From: JAWKWH01 sp963669415
Lineage (GTDB): Bacteria > Pseudomonadota > Alphaproteobacteria > Rhizobiales > Rhizobiaceae
Direction: 5' to 3'
Assembly (NCBI GenBank): GCA_963669415.2
Contig: CAXXPS010000002.1
Coordinates: 1,178,001 to 1,242,000 of the forward strand
DNA length: 64,000 nt
The notes beneath the pieces were generated by a model, which worked only from the letters and a program-made list of their open reading frames with translations, ran no database searches and was not told the DNA's origin. The first letter of the stretch is position 1; each line of letters opens with the position of its first letter. A program made the translations under genes and the position numbers. Positions 15,785 through 24,914 of the stretch are shown here, piece by piece.

Positions 15785-17875
15785 TTAAACCTTTCCCGCC
15801 TGCAGCAGCGCGAATGTCGCTTCTTCATTTACCAGTTTCTTCAGCAGGTCTGCGGGCTCGAACACGTCATTGCCGGTCTTGCCATGCCAATGTTCCAGCC
15901 GTTGGACGATCTTCTTCAGGCCGGTGCTGTCCGCCCAGAACATCGGGCCACCCTTGCCTATCGGAAAGCCGTAACCATTGGTCCAGACGATATCGATATC
16001 AGATGGTCGCGCTGAAATTCCTTCCTCAAGGATCTTGGCGCCCTCATTGATCATCGGATAGAGCGTGCGTTCGGTAACCTCTTCATCCGAGATATCGCGG
16101 CGGTTGACCCCGTGGTCTGCGGCCTTCGCCTCGATCAGCTCCGCCACCCACGGATCGGGAATTGGCGTCCTGCCGTCCTCGTAGCGATAATATCCCGAGC
16201 CTGTCTTCTGTCCGTATCGGCCGGCTTCGCAGATTGCATCGGCTATCGGCGCCGTTACGCCGAGTGCCTTGCGGGTGCGCATACCGATATCGAGACCTGC
16301 AAGATCGCCCATCGCAAATGGCCCCATCGGCCATCCGAAGTCTGTAAACACCTTGTCGACCTGTTCCGGCAGAGCGCCTTCCAACAGCAATGCTTCCAGC
16401 TCGCTGCCGCGGGCGCCAAGCATGCGGTTGCCGATAAAACCGTGGCATACGCCGGAAACAACCGGCACCTTGCCGATGCGTTTTCCGACATCAAGCGCGG
16501 TTGCCAACACATCAGGTGATGTCGCGTCGCCACGGACGATTTCCAAAAGCTTCATTACATTGGCTGGTGAGAAGAAATGCATACCCAGAACATCGCCCGG
16601 ACGATTGGTGAATGCGGCAATTTCGTTAACGTCGAGATAGGATGTGTTGGACGCGAGGATTGCGCCTTCCTTGGCAACCCCATCAAGTTTTTTGAATACC
16701 TGCTCCTTGACGCCAATTTCTTCGAACACAGCCTCGATGATCAGATCGCAGTCGGCCAGATCGGCGTAGTCTGTCGTACCAGTGTAGCGCGCCATGCGTT
16801 CGGCCTTTTTGCCTTCCGTCAGCGAACCGCGCGAGACCGAAATGTCGTAGGTCTTCGAAATGCGGGCAAGACCCGCATCGAGCGCGTCCTGGTTCATTTC
16901 AAGCAGCGTAATCGGATAGCCGGCATTGGCAAATGACATGGAGATGCCGCCGCCCATCGTACCGCCGCCGATAATGCCGATTTTTCTTAGTTGGCGAGGC
17001 TTGTCGTCGCGCGACACACCCGCGACTTTGGCCGCCTCGCGTTGTGCGAAGAACAAATGCCGTTGGGCGCGCGATTGTTCGCCGGCGACGAGCGTCAGGA
17101 AATATTCCCGTTCCTTGGCAGCGGCTTCATCGAACGGCATAGTCAGCGCATTGCGCACTGACTGCGCGCAGATGACCGGCGCTTCCAGACCGCGGGCTTT
17201 TTTCTTCACGCCGTCGATCAACTTGTCGAAGGCTTCCAGATTGTTGCGTGCGTCGGCAAGTTTGTCTTCGCGATCGCGGACCTGCACCAATTTCCGGTTT
17301 TCCGCGACAACATTTTTAGCAAATGCAACTGCCGAAGCCAGCAAGTCATCATTGGCGATCTCATCGACGACGCCAAGGGCGTGCGCTTCTGTTGCACCGA
17401 TTGGATTGCCGGACGAAATCATCTGCAGGGCTTTTTCCGGACCGATCAACCGTGGCAGCCGTTGTGTACCCCCGGCGCCTGGAAGTAAGCCAAGCTTGAC
17501 TTCCGGCAGGCCCACCATTGCCGATGAAGCGGCCACCCGGAAATGGCATCCTTGCGCGAGTTCGAGACCGCCGCCCAGCGCAGTGCCATGAATCGCTGCA
17601 ACGGTGGGCTTTTTGAATGTCTCGAGCGTATCGATGAGATCCGGCAGGCCGGGCCGCTGCATCGGTTTACCGAATTCGGTGATGTCGGCGCCGGCGATAA
17701 AAGTCCGCCCGGCGCAGATGAGCACCATTGCAGCCACACTATCGTCATCGCGCAGTTCCTGCATCGCCTGATCGAGCGGTTCGCGCAGATGGAAACTGAG
17801 CGCATTGACCGGCGGATTATCGAGGGTAACGACCGCAATGTTGTCCTGGCGCGATACTGAAACGTAGTCAGACAT
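15785..17875 (-). CDS. pimF: Bifunctional enoyl-CoA hydratase/3-hydroxyacyl-CoA dehydrogenase
   Basis: The 696-residue fusion performs hydration and NAD-dependent dehydrogenation of acyl-CoA. The N-terminal crotonase domain includes TALGGGLELAQGCHFRVA. A Rossmann motif IGIIGGGTMGGGISMSFANAGY starts the dehydrogenase at about residue 300, and MHFFSPANVMKLLEIV plus SGVCHGFIGNRM carry its active-site region. I chose the ATG at 17875 because GGGAG lies 5 bases upstream and MSDYVSVSRQDNIAVVTL is the normal crotonase start; the frame itself extends to 17908. It corresponds to pimF. Confidence 0.92.
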   Translation of the reverse strand: MSDYVSVSRQDNIAVVTLDNPPVNALSFHLREPLDQAMQELRDDDSVAAMVLICAGRTFIAGADITEFGKPMQRPGLPDLIDTLETFKKPTVAAIHGTALGGGLELAQGCHFRVAASSAMVGLPEVKLGLLPGAGGTQRLPRLIGPEKALQMISSGNPIGATEAHALGVVDEIANDDLLASAVAFAKNVVAENRKLVQVRDREDKLADARNNLEAFDKLIDGVKKKARGLEAPVICAQSVRNALTMPFDEAAAKEREYFLTLVAGEQSRAQRHLFFAQREAAKVAGVSRDDKPRQLRKIGIIGGGTMGGGISMSFANAGYPITLLEMNQDALDAGLARISKTYDISVSRGSLTEGKKAERMARYTGTTDYADLADCDLIIEAVFEEIGVKEQVFKKLDGVAKEGAILASNTSYLDVNEIAAFTNRPGDVLGMHFFSPANVMKLLEIVRGDATSPDVLATALDVGKRIGKVPVVSGVCHGFIGNRMLGARGSELEALLLEGALPEQVDKVFTDFGWPMGPFAMGDLAGLDIGMRTRKALGVTAPIADAICEAGRYGQKTGSGYYRYEDGRTPIPDPWVAELIEAKAADHGVNRRDISDEEVTERTLYPMINEGAKILEEGISARPSDIDIVWTNGYGFPIGKGGPMFWADSTGLKKIVQRLEHWHGKTGNDVFEPADLLKKLVNEEATFALLQAGKV

Positions 17876-17916
17876 GTGTACTCCCGTGGTTGCGGCGGTG
17901 CCGCACATTGTCGTTG

Positions 17917-18714
17917 TCAGACCACCTGGCCTGTCTGTTTGAGAAAGTCATTGATCAGCGCCGCGGTGGCAGCCGGCTGTTCGATACACGGCAAGTGCCC
18001 TGCGTCCGCAATCACCTCGAAACGGGCGCCATCGATCAGTTCGGCGGTCGAACGGACCAGTTCAGGTGGTGTGGAGCCATCCTGATCACCGACAATGCAT
18101 AGCGCCGGTATCGCAAGCGCTCTCGTTGACTCCGTCAGATCGCAATCGCGGATTGCCGCACAGGTTCCGGTATAACCGTCAGCATTGGTGCTCGTCAGCA
18201 TGCCGAGATAGCCGACGAAATCCGGATTGTCGGGGGAACGGAATTCCGGTGTAAACCAGCGTTCCATGATGGCGTCGGCAAGCGAGGCAAATCCGCCGGA
18301 CCGGATTGCCGAAATCCGCTCATCCCACATCTCTGCGGTGCCAATTTTGTGGGCAGTGTCGCTGAGCACCAGCGCGGAGACCAGATCGGGCCTGAGCGCC
18401 GCCAATCCCTGGGCGATCATACCGCCGACCGACAATCCAACGATTACCGCTTCGCTGACCCCAAGGTGATCCAGCAGAGCCGCCAGATCACCGACATGAT
18501 CAGTCATTGCATAAGGTGCCGGTGTCGCTTCGGAAAGGCCGTGGCCACGCTTGTCATAGCGGATGGTTCTGACGCCATCGCCAAACCTGTCGACAACGCC
18601 ATCCCAGATACGAAAATCGGTGCCAAGTGAGTTTGAGAACACGACGGCAGGGTTTGTCGCATCACCACGATCTTCGTAGTGCAAGACAATTCCGTTGACC
18701 CGCTCGAAAACCAT
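17917..18714 (-). CDS. pcaD: Alpha/beta hydrolase, 3-oxoadipate enol-lactonase (PcaD) type
   Basis: The 265-residue product has the alpha/beta hydrolase fold with nucleophile elbow GLSVGGMIAQGLA and a terminal His in DAGHLPCIEQP. Length and sequence (SLGTDFRIWDGVVDRFGDGVRTIRYDKRGHGLSE) fit PcaD, which hydrolyses 3-oxoadipate enol-lactone in protocatechuate breakdown. No other pca gene is in the window. It is the first gene of the pim-type operon, 41 bases before pimF. In this position it could supply an adipate-like dicarboxylate for the downstream beta-oxidation enzymes, which is inference. Confidence 0.8.
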   Translation of the reverse strand: MVFERVNGIVLHYEDRGDATNPAVVFSNSLGTDFRIWDGVVDRFGDGVRTIRYDKRGHGLSEATPAPYAMTDHVGDLAALLDHLGVSEAVIVGLSVGGMIAQGLAALRPDLVSALVLSDTAHKIGTAEMWDERISAIRSGGFASLADAIMERWFTPEFRSPDNPDFVGYLGMLTSTNADGYTGTCAAIRDCDLTESTRALAIPALCIVGDQDGSTPPELVRSTAELIDGARFEVIADAGHLPCIEQPAATAALINDFLKQTGQVV

Positions 18715-18799
18715 TTAATTGCAATCCGGGAGAAACATACTACCGAGTATGTTGCATTGCGAAGTGGAGGTCAATTGCCGATCCGGACAAGGATGAGAT

Positions 18800-19786
18800 T
18801 TAGCCACTGGCGCGTTTGGCCTGAACAGCCGTCAGCGCAATCATGTCGTAGATATCATCAGCACTGCATCCGCGGGACAAATCGTTTGCCGGTTTGGCAA
18901 GGCCCTGGAGGACAGGGCCGATTGCCTGCGCACCCCCAATCCGCTGGGCGATCTTGTAGGCAATGTTACCGGAATTCAGATCTGGAAATATGAACACATT
19001 GGCCTCGCCGCCAACCGTGGAGCCGGGTGCCTTGGCGGCAGCGACGGATGGAACGAATGCGGCATCGAACTGAAGCTCGCCATCGACAATCAGACCAGGT
19101 GATTTTGTCCGCACCAGTTCGGTCGCTTCGATCATCTTGTCCACACTGGGATGCTTTGCGCTGCCCTTGGTCGAGAACGACAACATGGCAATGCGCGGCT
19201 GCTCGCCGGTGAGCGCCAGATAATTGTCGGCCGATGCGATGGCAATTTCCGACAACTCTTCTGCGTCGGGATCAGCGACGAGACCGCAATCGGCGAATAT
19301 GACCGGTCCCTGACGCTGAAGATGTGCGCCGGAAAGGCTCATGAGAAAGAAGCTGGAAACCAGTTTGGCGCTGTCGGCTTTGCCGATGACCTGGATTGCG
19401 GCGCGAACCGTGTCGGCTGTTGTCGCCACCGCTCCGCCCACCATGCCGTCGGCATGGCCCATTCGAACCATCATCGCGGCAAAGTTCAACGGATCGTTCA
19501 TTGCTGCTTGCGCTGCCTCTTCGCTCACACCGCGGTGTTTTCTCAGTTCAAAATAGGTTTCGGCGAATCCGGTCCTGAACGGCGATTGCGTAATATCGGC
19601 CAGCTCAATTCCTGACTGGACATTGCCGCCGGGTCCCTGTTCGGCCTTGCCGCCCAATTGAATTATGTGCGCCAGACCGTCGGCGGCGGCGCGGCGGGCC
19701 GCAATCTGCACCCGATCATCCTCGCCCTCCGCCAACACAATGCGCATATCGCTGCCGCGCGCTGACTCTATGATCGAATTCATCAT
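18800..19786 (-). CDS. pta: Phosphate acetyl/butyryltransferase (Pta-type)
   Basis: This 328-residue protein is of the short Pta class that interconverts acetyl-CoA and acetyl phosphate. Typical segments are RIVLAEGEDDRVQIAA at the start, MVRMGHADGMVGGAVATTADTVRAA and ANVFIFPDLNSGNIAYKIAQRIGGAQAIGPVLQGL near the end. Length is that of Pta proteins without the long regulatory N-terminus. No ackA is adjacent. The gene lies 85 bases upstream of the pcaD-like gene on the same strand, so read-through into the beta-oxidation operon, which makes acetyl-CoA, is possible. Confidence 0.9.
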   Translation of the reverse strand: MMNSIIESARGSDMRIVLAEGEDDRVQIAARRAAADGLAHIIQLGGKAEQGPGGNVQSGIELADITQSPFRTGFAETYFELRKHRGVSEEAAQAAMNDPLNFAAMMVRMGHADGMVGGAVATTADTVRAAIQVIGKADSAKLVSSFFLMSLSGAHLQRQGPVIFADCGLVADPDAEELSEIAIASADNYLALTGEQPRIAMLSFSTKGSAKHPSVDKMIEATELVRTKSPGLIVDGELQFDAAFVPSVAAAKAPGSTVGGEANVFIFPDLNSGNIAYKIAQRIGGAQAIGPVLQGLAKPANDLSRGCSADDIYDMIALTAVQAKRASG

Positions 19787-19889
19787 GAACGAGTTTGTCC
19801 CGTGTATGTGACACTTGGATGTGATTTACACCAAGCGCGCGATCACAGATTCAGCCAGCAGCACTTAATCGCTTCGGCCATGGGTAATT

Positions 19890-21395
19890 TCAGCCGTCCG
19901 ACAATGTGCGGCGGACGGCATGTTTCCATCCGTTCAGTTTGGCCTTGCGGGATTTGGCATCCATCTGTGGCTTGAATCTCTGTTCAAGCGCCCAGGATTT
20001 TGCAAAGCCGGTTCGGTTTGGCCAAACGCCTGCTTTCGAGCCGGCGAGCCAAGCCGCCCCCAGCGCAGTAGTCTCCAAAATGATTGGACGGTCGACCGGC
20101 GCATCGAGAATGTCGGCCAGGCGCTGCATGGTCCAGTCGGAGGCCACCATGCCACCATCAACACGAAGCACGGTTTTGGCCCCGCCGCCTCGCCAGTCCT
20201 TTTTCATCGCGGTCAGAAGGTCATTGGTCTGGTAGGCGACACTTTCCAGTGCCGCCCGGGATATCTCCGCCGGGCCGGTGTTACGGGTCAAACCAAACAA
20301 CGCACCGCGGGCATCTGCATCCCACCACGGCGCGCCAAGACCGGTAAACGCCGGAACCAGATAGACATCCTGGTTGGGATCGGCCATCTCAGCGAGTGCA
20401 CCACTTTGCGGGGCAGATTTGATGATGCCCAACCCGTCGCGCAGCCATTGCACGGCAGCCCCGGCAATGAAAATTGAGCCCTCCAACGCATAGGTCGTCT
20501 TTCCGCCAAGCCGGTAGGCAATCGTCGTCAGCAGCCTGTTTTTGGACGGAACCATGTCGGCGCCAGTGTTGAGCAGGGCAAAACAACCGGTTCCGTAGGT
20601 CGATTTCATCATGCCCGGTTTGAAACAGGCCTGCCCGATCGTCGCCGCCTGTTGATCGCCGGCGATTCCAAGGATCGGTATGGATGCACCCAGCAGTTTC
20701 TTGTCGGTTGAGCCGAAATTCGCGGCACAGTCTTTCACTTCCGGCAACATTGCTGAAGGAATTCGCAGGATCTTCAGCAGATCTTCATCCCAGCGATTTT
20801 CGCCGATGTTGTAGATCAGGGTTCGCGCTGCATTGGTCGCGTCGGTCGCGTGCACTGCGCCGCCCGTCAACCGCCAAACCAGAAACGTATCGATTGTGCC
20901 GAACAGCAGTTCACCGCGTTCCGCCCGCTTTCTCGCGCCCGAAACCTTGTCGAGTATCCAGGACAACTTAGTTCCTGAGAAATAGGGATCGAGTAACAAT
21001 CCGGTTTTTCTCGTGAAGGTTTTCTCCAGCCCTTGCTTCTTCAACTTCGCACAAAGCGAAGCGGTTCGCCGGTCTTGCCAGACAATGGCATGGTGGACCG
21101 GTTCACCGGTTGCCTTGTCCCAAACGACAACCGTCTCGCGCTGATTGGTGATTCCAATCGCATCGATCTTTTCTGCTGCAGTTCCAGCTTTCCTCAATGC
21201 CGCACGACAAGACCACAAAACCGTTTTCCAGATTTCTTCAGCGTCATGCTCGACCCAGCCCGAATGCGGAAAATGCTGGGTGAATTCCTTTTGCCCGCTT
21301 CCCGCGATACGCATCGATCTGTCAAACACGATCGCTCTGGTGGAAGTCGTTCCCTGATCAATTGCGAGGATGTTACCGGTCAAGATATTCTCCAA
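19890..21395 (-). CDS. glpK: Glycerol kinase
   Basis: The 501-residue enzyme phosphorylates glycerol to sn-glycerol 3-phosphate. The FGGY-kinase fold is clear from LAIDQGTTSTRAIVFD at the start, GWVEHDAEEIWKTV, AIGITNQRETVVVWDKATGEPVHHAIVWQDRRT and MKSTYGTGCFALLNTG, all hallmarks of GlpK. No glpF, glpD or glpR is nearby. It starts divergent from a secreted hydrolase gene across a 187-base gap. Confidence 0.96.
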   Translation of the reverse strand: MENILTGNILAIDQGTTSTRAIVFDRSMRIAGSGQKEFTQHFPHSGWVEHDAEEIWKTVLWSCRAALRKAGTAAEKIDAIGITNQRETVVVWDKATGEPVHHAIVWQDRRTASLCAKLKKQGLEKTFTRKTGLLLDPYFSGTKLSWILDKVSGARKRAERGELLFGTIDTFLVWRLTGGAVHATDATNAARTLIYNIGENRWDEDLLKILRIPSAMLPEVKDCAANFGSTDKKLLGASIPILGIAGDQQAATIGQACFKPGMMKSTYGTGCFALLNTGADMVPSKNRLLTTIAYRLGGKTTYALEGSIFIAGAAVQWLRDGLGIIKSAPQSGALAEMADPNQDVYLVPAFTGLGAPWWDADARGALFGLTRNTGPAEISRAALESVAYQTNDLLTAMKKDWRGGGAKTVLRVDGGMVASDWTMQRLADILDAPVDRPIILETTALGAAWLAGSKAGVWPNRTGFAKSWALEQRFKPQMDAKSRKAKLNGWKHAVRRTLSDG

Positions 21396-21582
21396 TGGTC
21401 GTGACGCCGAAAGACTAACGCGACTATGCGCGCCCAGCGGCGATAATCAAGCGCGGCACCGACAGTTTCACAAAGACGCTGCATTTGGCGACTATGGAAA
21501 CAAACAATACCGATGGGCAGGCTTGGCACCGCGGCGCATATGGAATTAACTGAAATTCAAATTTGAAGTGGGAGGCGCATCG

Positions 21583-23364
21583 ATGGATTCGGTTGTGGCA
21601 GGTTTTTCCTTGTTGTTCCGCAATGTGCGAACTGCCCCCAAAATATCACCAACAGTGCTTGTCTGGTTGGTTTTCGCGATTTTCGGCTTGGCCCTCCCGG
21701 CAGCTGCATTTGTCGACCCGTCTCTCGTCGTCAAGATCGAATTGGCCGAGGCGAAGGGAGATGTCGATGAAGCCGTTGAGTTGCTCAACGAAGCGATTGA
21801 CCAGACGGAGGACACCCAGACGCTCGAGGATTTGAGAGCGCATCTTGCAGCAACACTGGATCGTGCGGGAAGGTACGAGGAAGCGGCGCTGGCCTGGGTC
21901 GATCTGGCAAACGAGATAGCTGACCGGTTGGGCGCGCTTGATCCGTCGCTCATCACGGTCTGGAACAAGGCCGCGTTGGCGTTTGAGAAAGACGGAAACA
22001 ATCAGGGAGCGGCCGAGGCTAGTGCCGAAGCATTGGCGGTACTGGTCGCGGCGGGGCAGCTGAAATCGGCAGACGATGTTCTGGCGCGGCTCAGGCGAAT
22101 TGGCGAAAGCGGCGAAGGCGAAACAGCAGACTACGCCAAAGAGGTGGTCGCCCAGTTTGAACAGGACGCAGAAAAAAGCCGCGCTGCGCCCGACGATCCC
22201 GATAGCGGATTCACAACGCTGCGCATTTACTACGGGACTGATCGTGCCCGGACCGGCAGCGACTATCCGTCCGAATTCTACGGCGGTGAAAGGGGTGAAT
22301 TGGAGGTTGGTTCCGCTTTGGTTTCCATTCCGGCATCACACAAACCGGGGCAACTGGAAAAGCCTGATCTGTGGACTTTTGATTTCAGATTGGATCCTGA
22401 ACGCCACATCGTGTTGCAGGAGGTCAATCCCGGATCAGCCGACGAAGTGTTTGCCATGATGCGCCAACATGTCGACAACACGGAAACACGCGAGGCGTTT
22501 GTTTTCGTTCACGGCTTCAATGTCAGTTTCAACGACGCTGCACGGCGAACGGCCCAGATGGCCTATGATATGCATTTTGATGGCCTGCCAATTCTCTATT
22601 CCTGGCCATCGCGCGATTCGGTGCTGAGCTACATTTCCGATACAGCGGTGGTCAATCTTTCGGGTCGACGCCTGACGCTGTTTCTCGAAGAAATCGTCAG
22701 GAATTCAGGCGCCACGCGCATCCACTTGATTGCCCATTCAATGGGCAACAGGGCGATGACCGACGCGCTTGAACTCTATGCGCTCCGAAACGAAGGCAAG
22801 CCCGCCGCTTTCGATCAGGTATTGTTTACCGCACCCGATCTCGATGCCGGGCTGTTTGCAGCGATGGCCAAGACCATCAAACCGGTTGCAAAACGTTTGA
22901 CGCTGTATGCGTCAGACAAGGATTGGGCGCTGGAGGTATCAAAACGGCTGCATGGCGATTCGCCTCGGGCCGGACAGGGCGGAGACAGCATTTTGCTTGC
23001 GCCGACTTTCGACACCGTCGACATGACCATGATCGGGGAAGACATGCTGGCCCACAGCTACTTCGCCAACAATGCATCCGCATTGACGGACATATTCTCA
23101 CTGTTCTGGCGTGATGCGTCCCCGGCCCAGCGCTGCGGCATGATCCAGAAGGAAACCGAGAGCGGCAGCCCTTATTGGCACTACGATCCGACCCAGTGCG
23201 ATGGAGACGCCCTGCTCTCGACGCTTTCGATCCTGAAGCGCGGGAGCGTTGGCTCGGTAGCCGAGGCGAGAGCGTTCTTCAATCGCTATATCGGTTCGAC
23301 GTCTATCGATCCGCAGGACCGCAGCCGGTTGCTGAATGCCCTGGGTAAGCTGTTCGGCGGGTAA
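21583..23364 (+). CDS. Exported DUF900-type alpha/beta hydrolase with N-terminal helical repeats
   Basis: The 593-residue product has a hydrophobic N-terminal export segment (about residues 25-43, ending PAAAFVDP). A helical, TPR-like region follows to about residue 190 (IELAEAKGDVDEAVELLNEAIDQ; DRAGRYEEAALAWVDLANEIADRLG). A DUF900 hydrolase domain begins near FTTLRIYYGTDRARTG. It contains FVFVHGFNVSFNDAARRTAQMAYDM and the nucleophile elbow IAHSMGNRAM. The C-terminal 70 residues are a second small region. I chose the ATG at 21583 because GGGAGG lies 8 bases upstream; an in-frame GTG at 21568 lies before that site. The substrate is unknown. The repeats suggest protein binding on the periplasmic side. 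Confidence 0.82.
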   Translation: MDSVVAGFSLLFRNVRTAPKISPTVLVWLVFAIFGLALPAAAFVDPSLVVKIELAEAKGDVDEAVELLNEAIDQTEDTQTLEDLRAHLAATLDRAGRYEEAALAWVDLANEIADRLGALDPSLITVWNKAALAFEKDGNNQGAAEASAEALAVLVAAGQLKSADDVLARLRRIGESGEGETADYAKEVVAQFEQDAEKSRAAPDDPDSGFTTLRIYYGTDRARTGSDYPSEFYGGERGELEVGSALVSIPASHKPGQLEKPDLWTFDFRLDPERHIVLQEVNPGSADEVFAMMRQHVDNTETREAFVFVHGFNVSFNDAARRTAQMAYDMHFDGLPILYSWPSRDSVLSYISDTAVVNLSGRRLTLFLEEIVRNSGATRIHLIAHSMGNRAMTDALELYALRNEGKPAAFDQVLFTAPDLDAGLFAAMAKTIKPVAKRLTLYASDKDWALEVSKRLHGDSPRAGQGGDSILLAPTFDTVDMTMIGEDMLAHSYFANNASALTDIFSLFWRDASPAQRCGMIQKETESGSPYWHYDPTQCDGDALLSTLSILKRGSVGSVAEARAFFNRYIGSTSIDPQDRSRLLNALGKLFGG

Positions 23365-23371
23365 ACCTCGA

Positions 23372-24073
23372 TCATACTGGCGGTATTGCCCTCCCCCTCA
23401 CACTGGCTGGCCGCGCCGAGCAGTTGTCGAGCCATTTCTGGACGCGGGTGAATTCTTCAAGGCCGAGTTCCTCGGATGCCTCGTAGAAACCACCTAGTGT
23501 TCCGACCCACGGAAACGAAATGATGTCGGCGATTGAATACTCATCGCCCAATATCCAATCCCGGCCGTCGAGGCGCTTTTCGAGCACACCGAGCAGCCGC
23601 CTGGTCTCGTCGCGGTAACGATGCATGGCAAGCTTGTCTTCCATGTCCTTGCCGCCAAATTTGTAGAAAAAACCGAACTGCCCGAACATCGGTCCGATGC
23701 CGCCCATCTGGAACATGACCCACTGAAGGCACTCCAGTCGTCCCGCAGGATCGGCCGGAATCAGCTTGCCGGTCTTTTCAGCCAGGTAAATGAGTATGGC
23801 GCCGGACTCAAACAAACCGATCGGTTTGCCATCAGGTCCATCTGGGTCGATGATTGCCGGAATCTTGCCGTTTGGATTGAGTGAACGAAATTCATCCGTG
23901 TGCTGGTCTCCATCCATGATCGAGACCTTGTGCGCCTCATAGGGCAGTCCCAGTTCTTCCAGCATGATCGATACCTTGACCCCGTTAGGGGTGGGGAACG
24001 AGTAGAGCTGAAGCCGATCCCGATGTTGAGCGGGCCACCGCTTGGCAATCGGAAATGCAGATAGATCGGTCAT
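23372..24073 (-). CDS. Glutathione S-transferase, YghU/YfcG-like disulfide reductase type
   Basis: The 233-residue protein has a thioredoxin-like N-terminal domain (QLYSFPTPNGVKVSIMLEELGLPYEAHKVSI, then NPNGKIPAII and the glutathione-binding FESGAILIYLAEKTGKLIP) and an all-helical C-terminal domain. Such sequences act as GSH-dependent disulfide oxidoreductases in E. coli (YfcG, YghU). AGGAGGG precedes the ATG at 24073; an upstream in-frame start at 24160 is not supported. It ends 7 bases from the convergent DUF900 gene. Confidence 0.88.
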   Translation of the reverse strand: MTDLSAFPIAKRWPAQHRDRLQLYSFPTPNGVKVSIMLEELGLPYEAHKVSIMDGDQHTDEFRSLNPNGKIPAIIDPDGPDGKPIGLFESGAILIYLAEKTGKLIPADPAGRLECLQWVMFQMGGIGPMFGQFGFFYKFGGKDMEDKLAMHRYRDETRRLLGVLEKRLDGRDWILGDEYSIADIISFPWVGTLGGFYEASEELGLEEFTRVQKWLDNCSARPASVRGRAIPPV

Positions 24074-24166
24074 TTTTATTCCCTCCTGAGACAGCCGGCT
24101 TTCTCCGGTGTCGAAGGCCAGAAAGTAGGGGCTTCTTTTATTTGTGCAAGCAGCGAGCACGAGATG

Positions 24167-24182
24167 ACCGGCTTTGGCCGGT
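24167..24182. repeat. Short inverted repeat between two divergent GST genes
   Basis: ACCGGC (24167-24172) and GCCGGT (24177-24182) form a perfect 6-bp inverted repeat with a 4-base centre in the 210-base gap between the two GST genes. It could be an operator or a small hairpin; nothing else distinguishes the gap. Confidence 0.35.
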
Positions 24183-24283
24183 AAACACTGTGTCGCCCGA
24201 TTGGCGCCTCATCATGTTTGACATTGCCGGTTGCGTGTCTTTCTGGCAGACCGTCGCGAGTTGGACAATCACGGCAGGTTATC

Positions 24284-24898
24284 ATGTACAAGGCAATCGG
24301 TTCACCAGGTTCGCGCATTTCACGCGTCGTGTGGATGCTTGAGGAACTCGAACAACTCTATGAAATTGTTGCCGCGAAACCTTATTCAGAGACAGCTCAT
24401 CAATTCAATCCGTCCGGCAAGGTCCCTGCTTTGGCTGACGGTGACTTTGTTTTGACCGATTCTGCGGCGATCTGTGTCTATCTCGGCGAAAAACATGCCG
24501 ACAAGGAAATGGGTTCCCGCAATCCACAAGAGCGCGCACTGATCGACGGCTGGATGCAGTATCTGCAATCTGAATTCGAGGCGCCGATGTGGAACAAGAT
24601 CAAGCACAAATTCATTCTTCCTGAAGAGTTGCGCCTGGAAATCAGCCCTTGGACGGCCTGGGAGTTCGCCAAGGAGATCAAGACGTTTGACCGCCGGCTG
24701 GGATTAAATGAATTTGCAATCGGTGACCGGTTTACCGCCGTCGATATACTGGCCGCAAGCTGTGCCACATGGGCGAGAGCGGCAAAGTTCGAGGTTCCGT
24801 CCAAAACGGTCGCTGACTATTTTGACCGGATTCTCGCCCGTCCGGCACGGGCCCGGTCCGAAGCGAGGATCGAGGAAGTCCGGCAGAAGAAAACTTAG
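24284..24898 (+). CDS. Glutathione S-transferase
   Basis: The 204-residue protein has the GST fold: YKAIGSPGSRISRVVWMLEEL, NPSGKVPALADGDFVLTDSAAICVYLGEKH, then a helical C-terminal domain with the N-capping motif AIGDRFTAVDILAASC. I start it at the ATG at 24284, where the conserved beta-strand begins and GGCAGG lies upstream; the frame itself extends to 24218. It is divergent from the other GST gene and ends 17 bases from coaBC, with an inverted repeat across the stop. Confidence 0.88.
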   Translation: MYKAIGSPGSRISRVVWMLEELEQLYEIVAAKPYSETAHQFNPSGKVPALADGDFVLTDSAAICVYLGEKHADKEMGSRNPQERALIDGWMQYLQSEFEAPMWNKIKHKFILPEELRLEISPWTAWEFAKEIKTFDRRLGLNEFAIGDRFTAVDILAASCATWARAAKFEVPSKTVADYFDRILARPARARSEARIEEVRQKKT

Positions 24899-24913
24899 GG
24901 TCAGGACCCTAAG
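24894..24913. terminator. Inverted repeat in the convergent GST/coaBC gap
   Basis: CTTAGGGTC (24894-24902) and GACCCTAAG (24905-24913) form a perfect 9-bp inverted repeat that spans the GST stop codon, between two convergent genes. It lacks a T run on either side, so it is a possible 3'-end hairpin rather than a classical terminator. Confidence 0.45.
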
Positions 24914-24914
24914 A

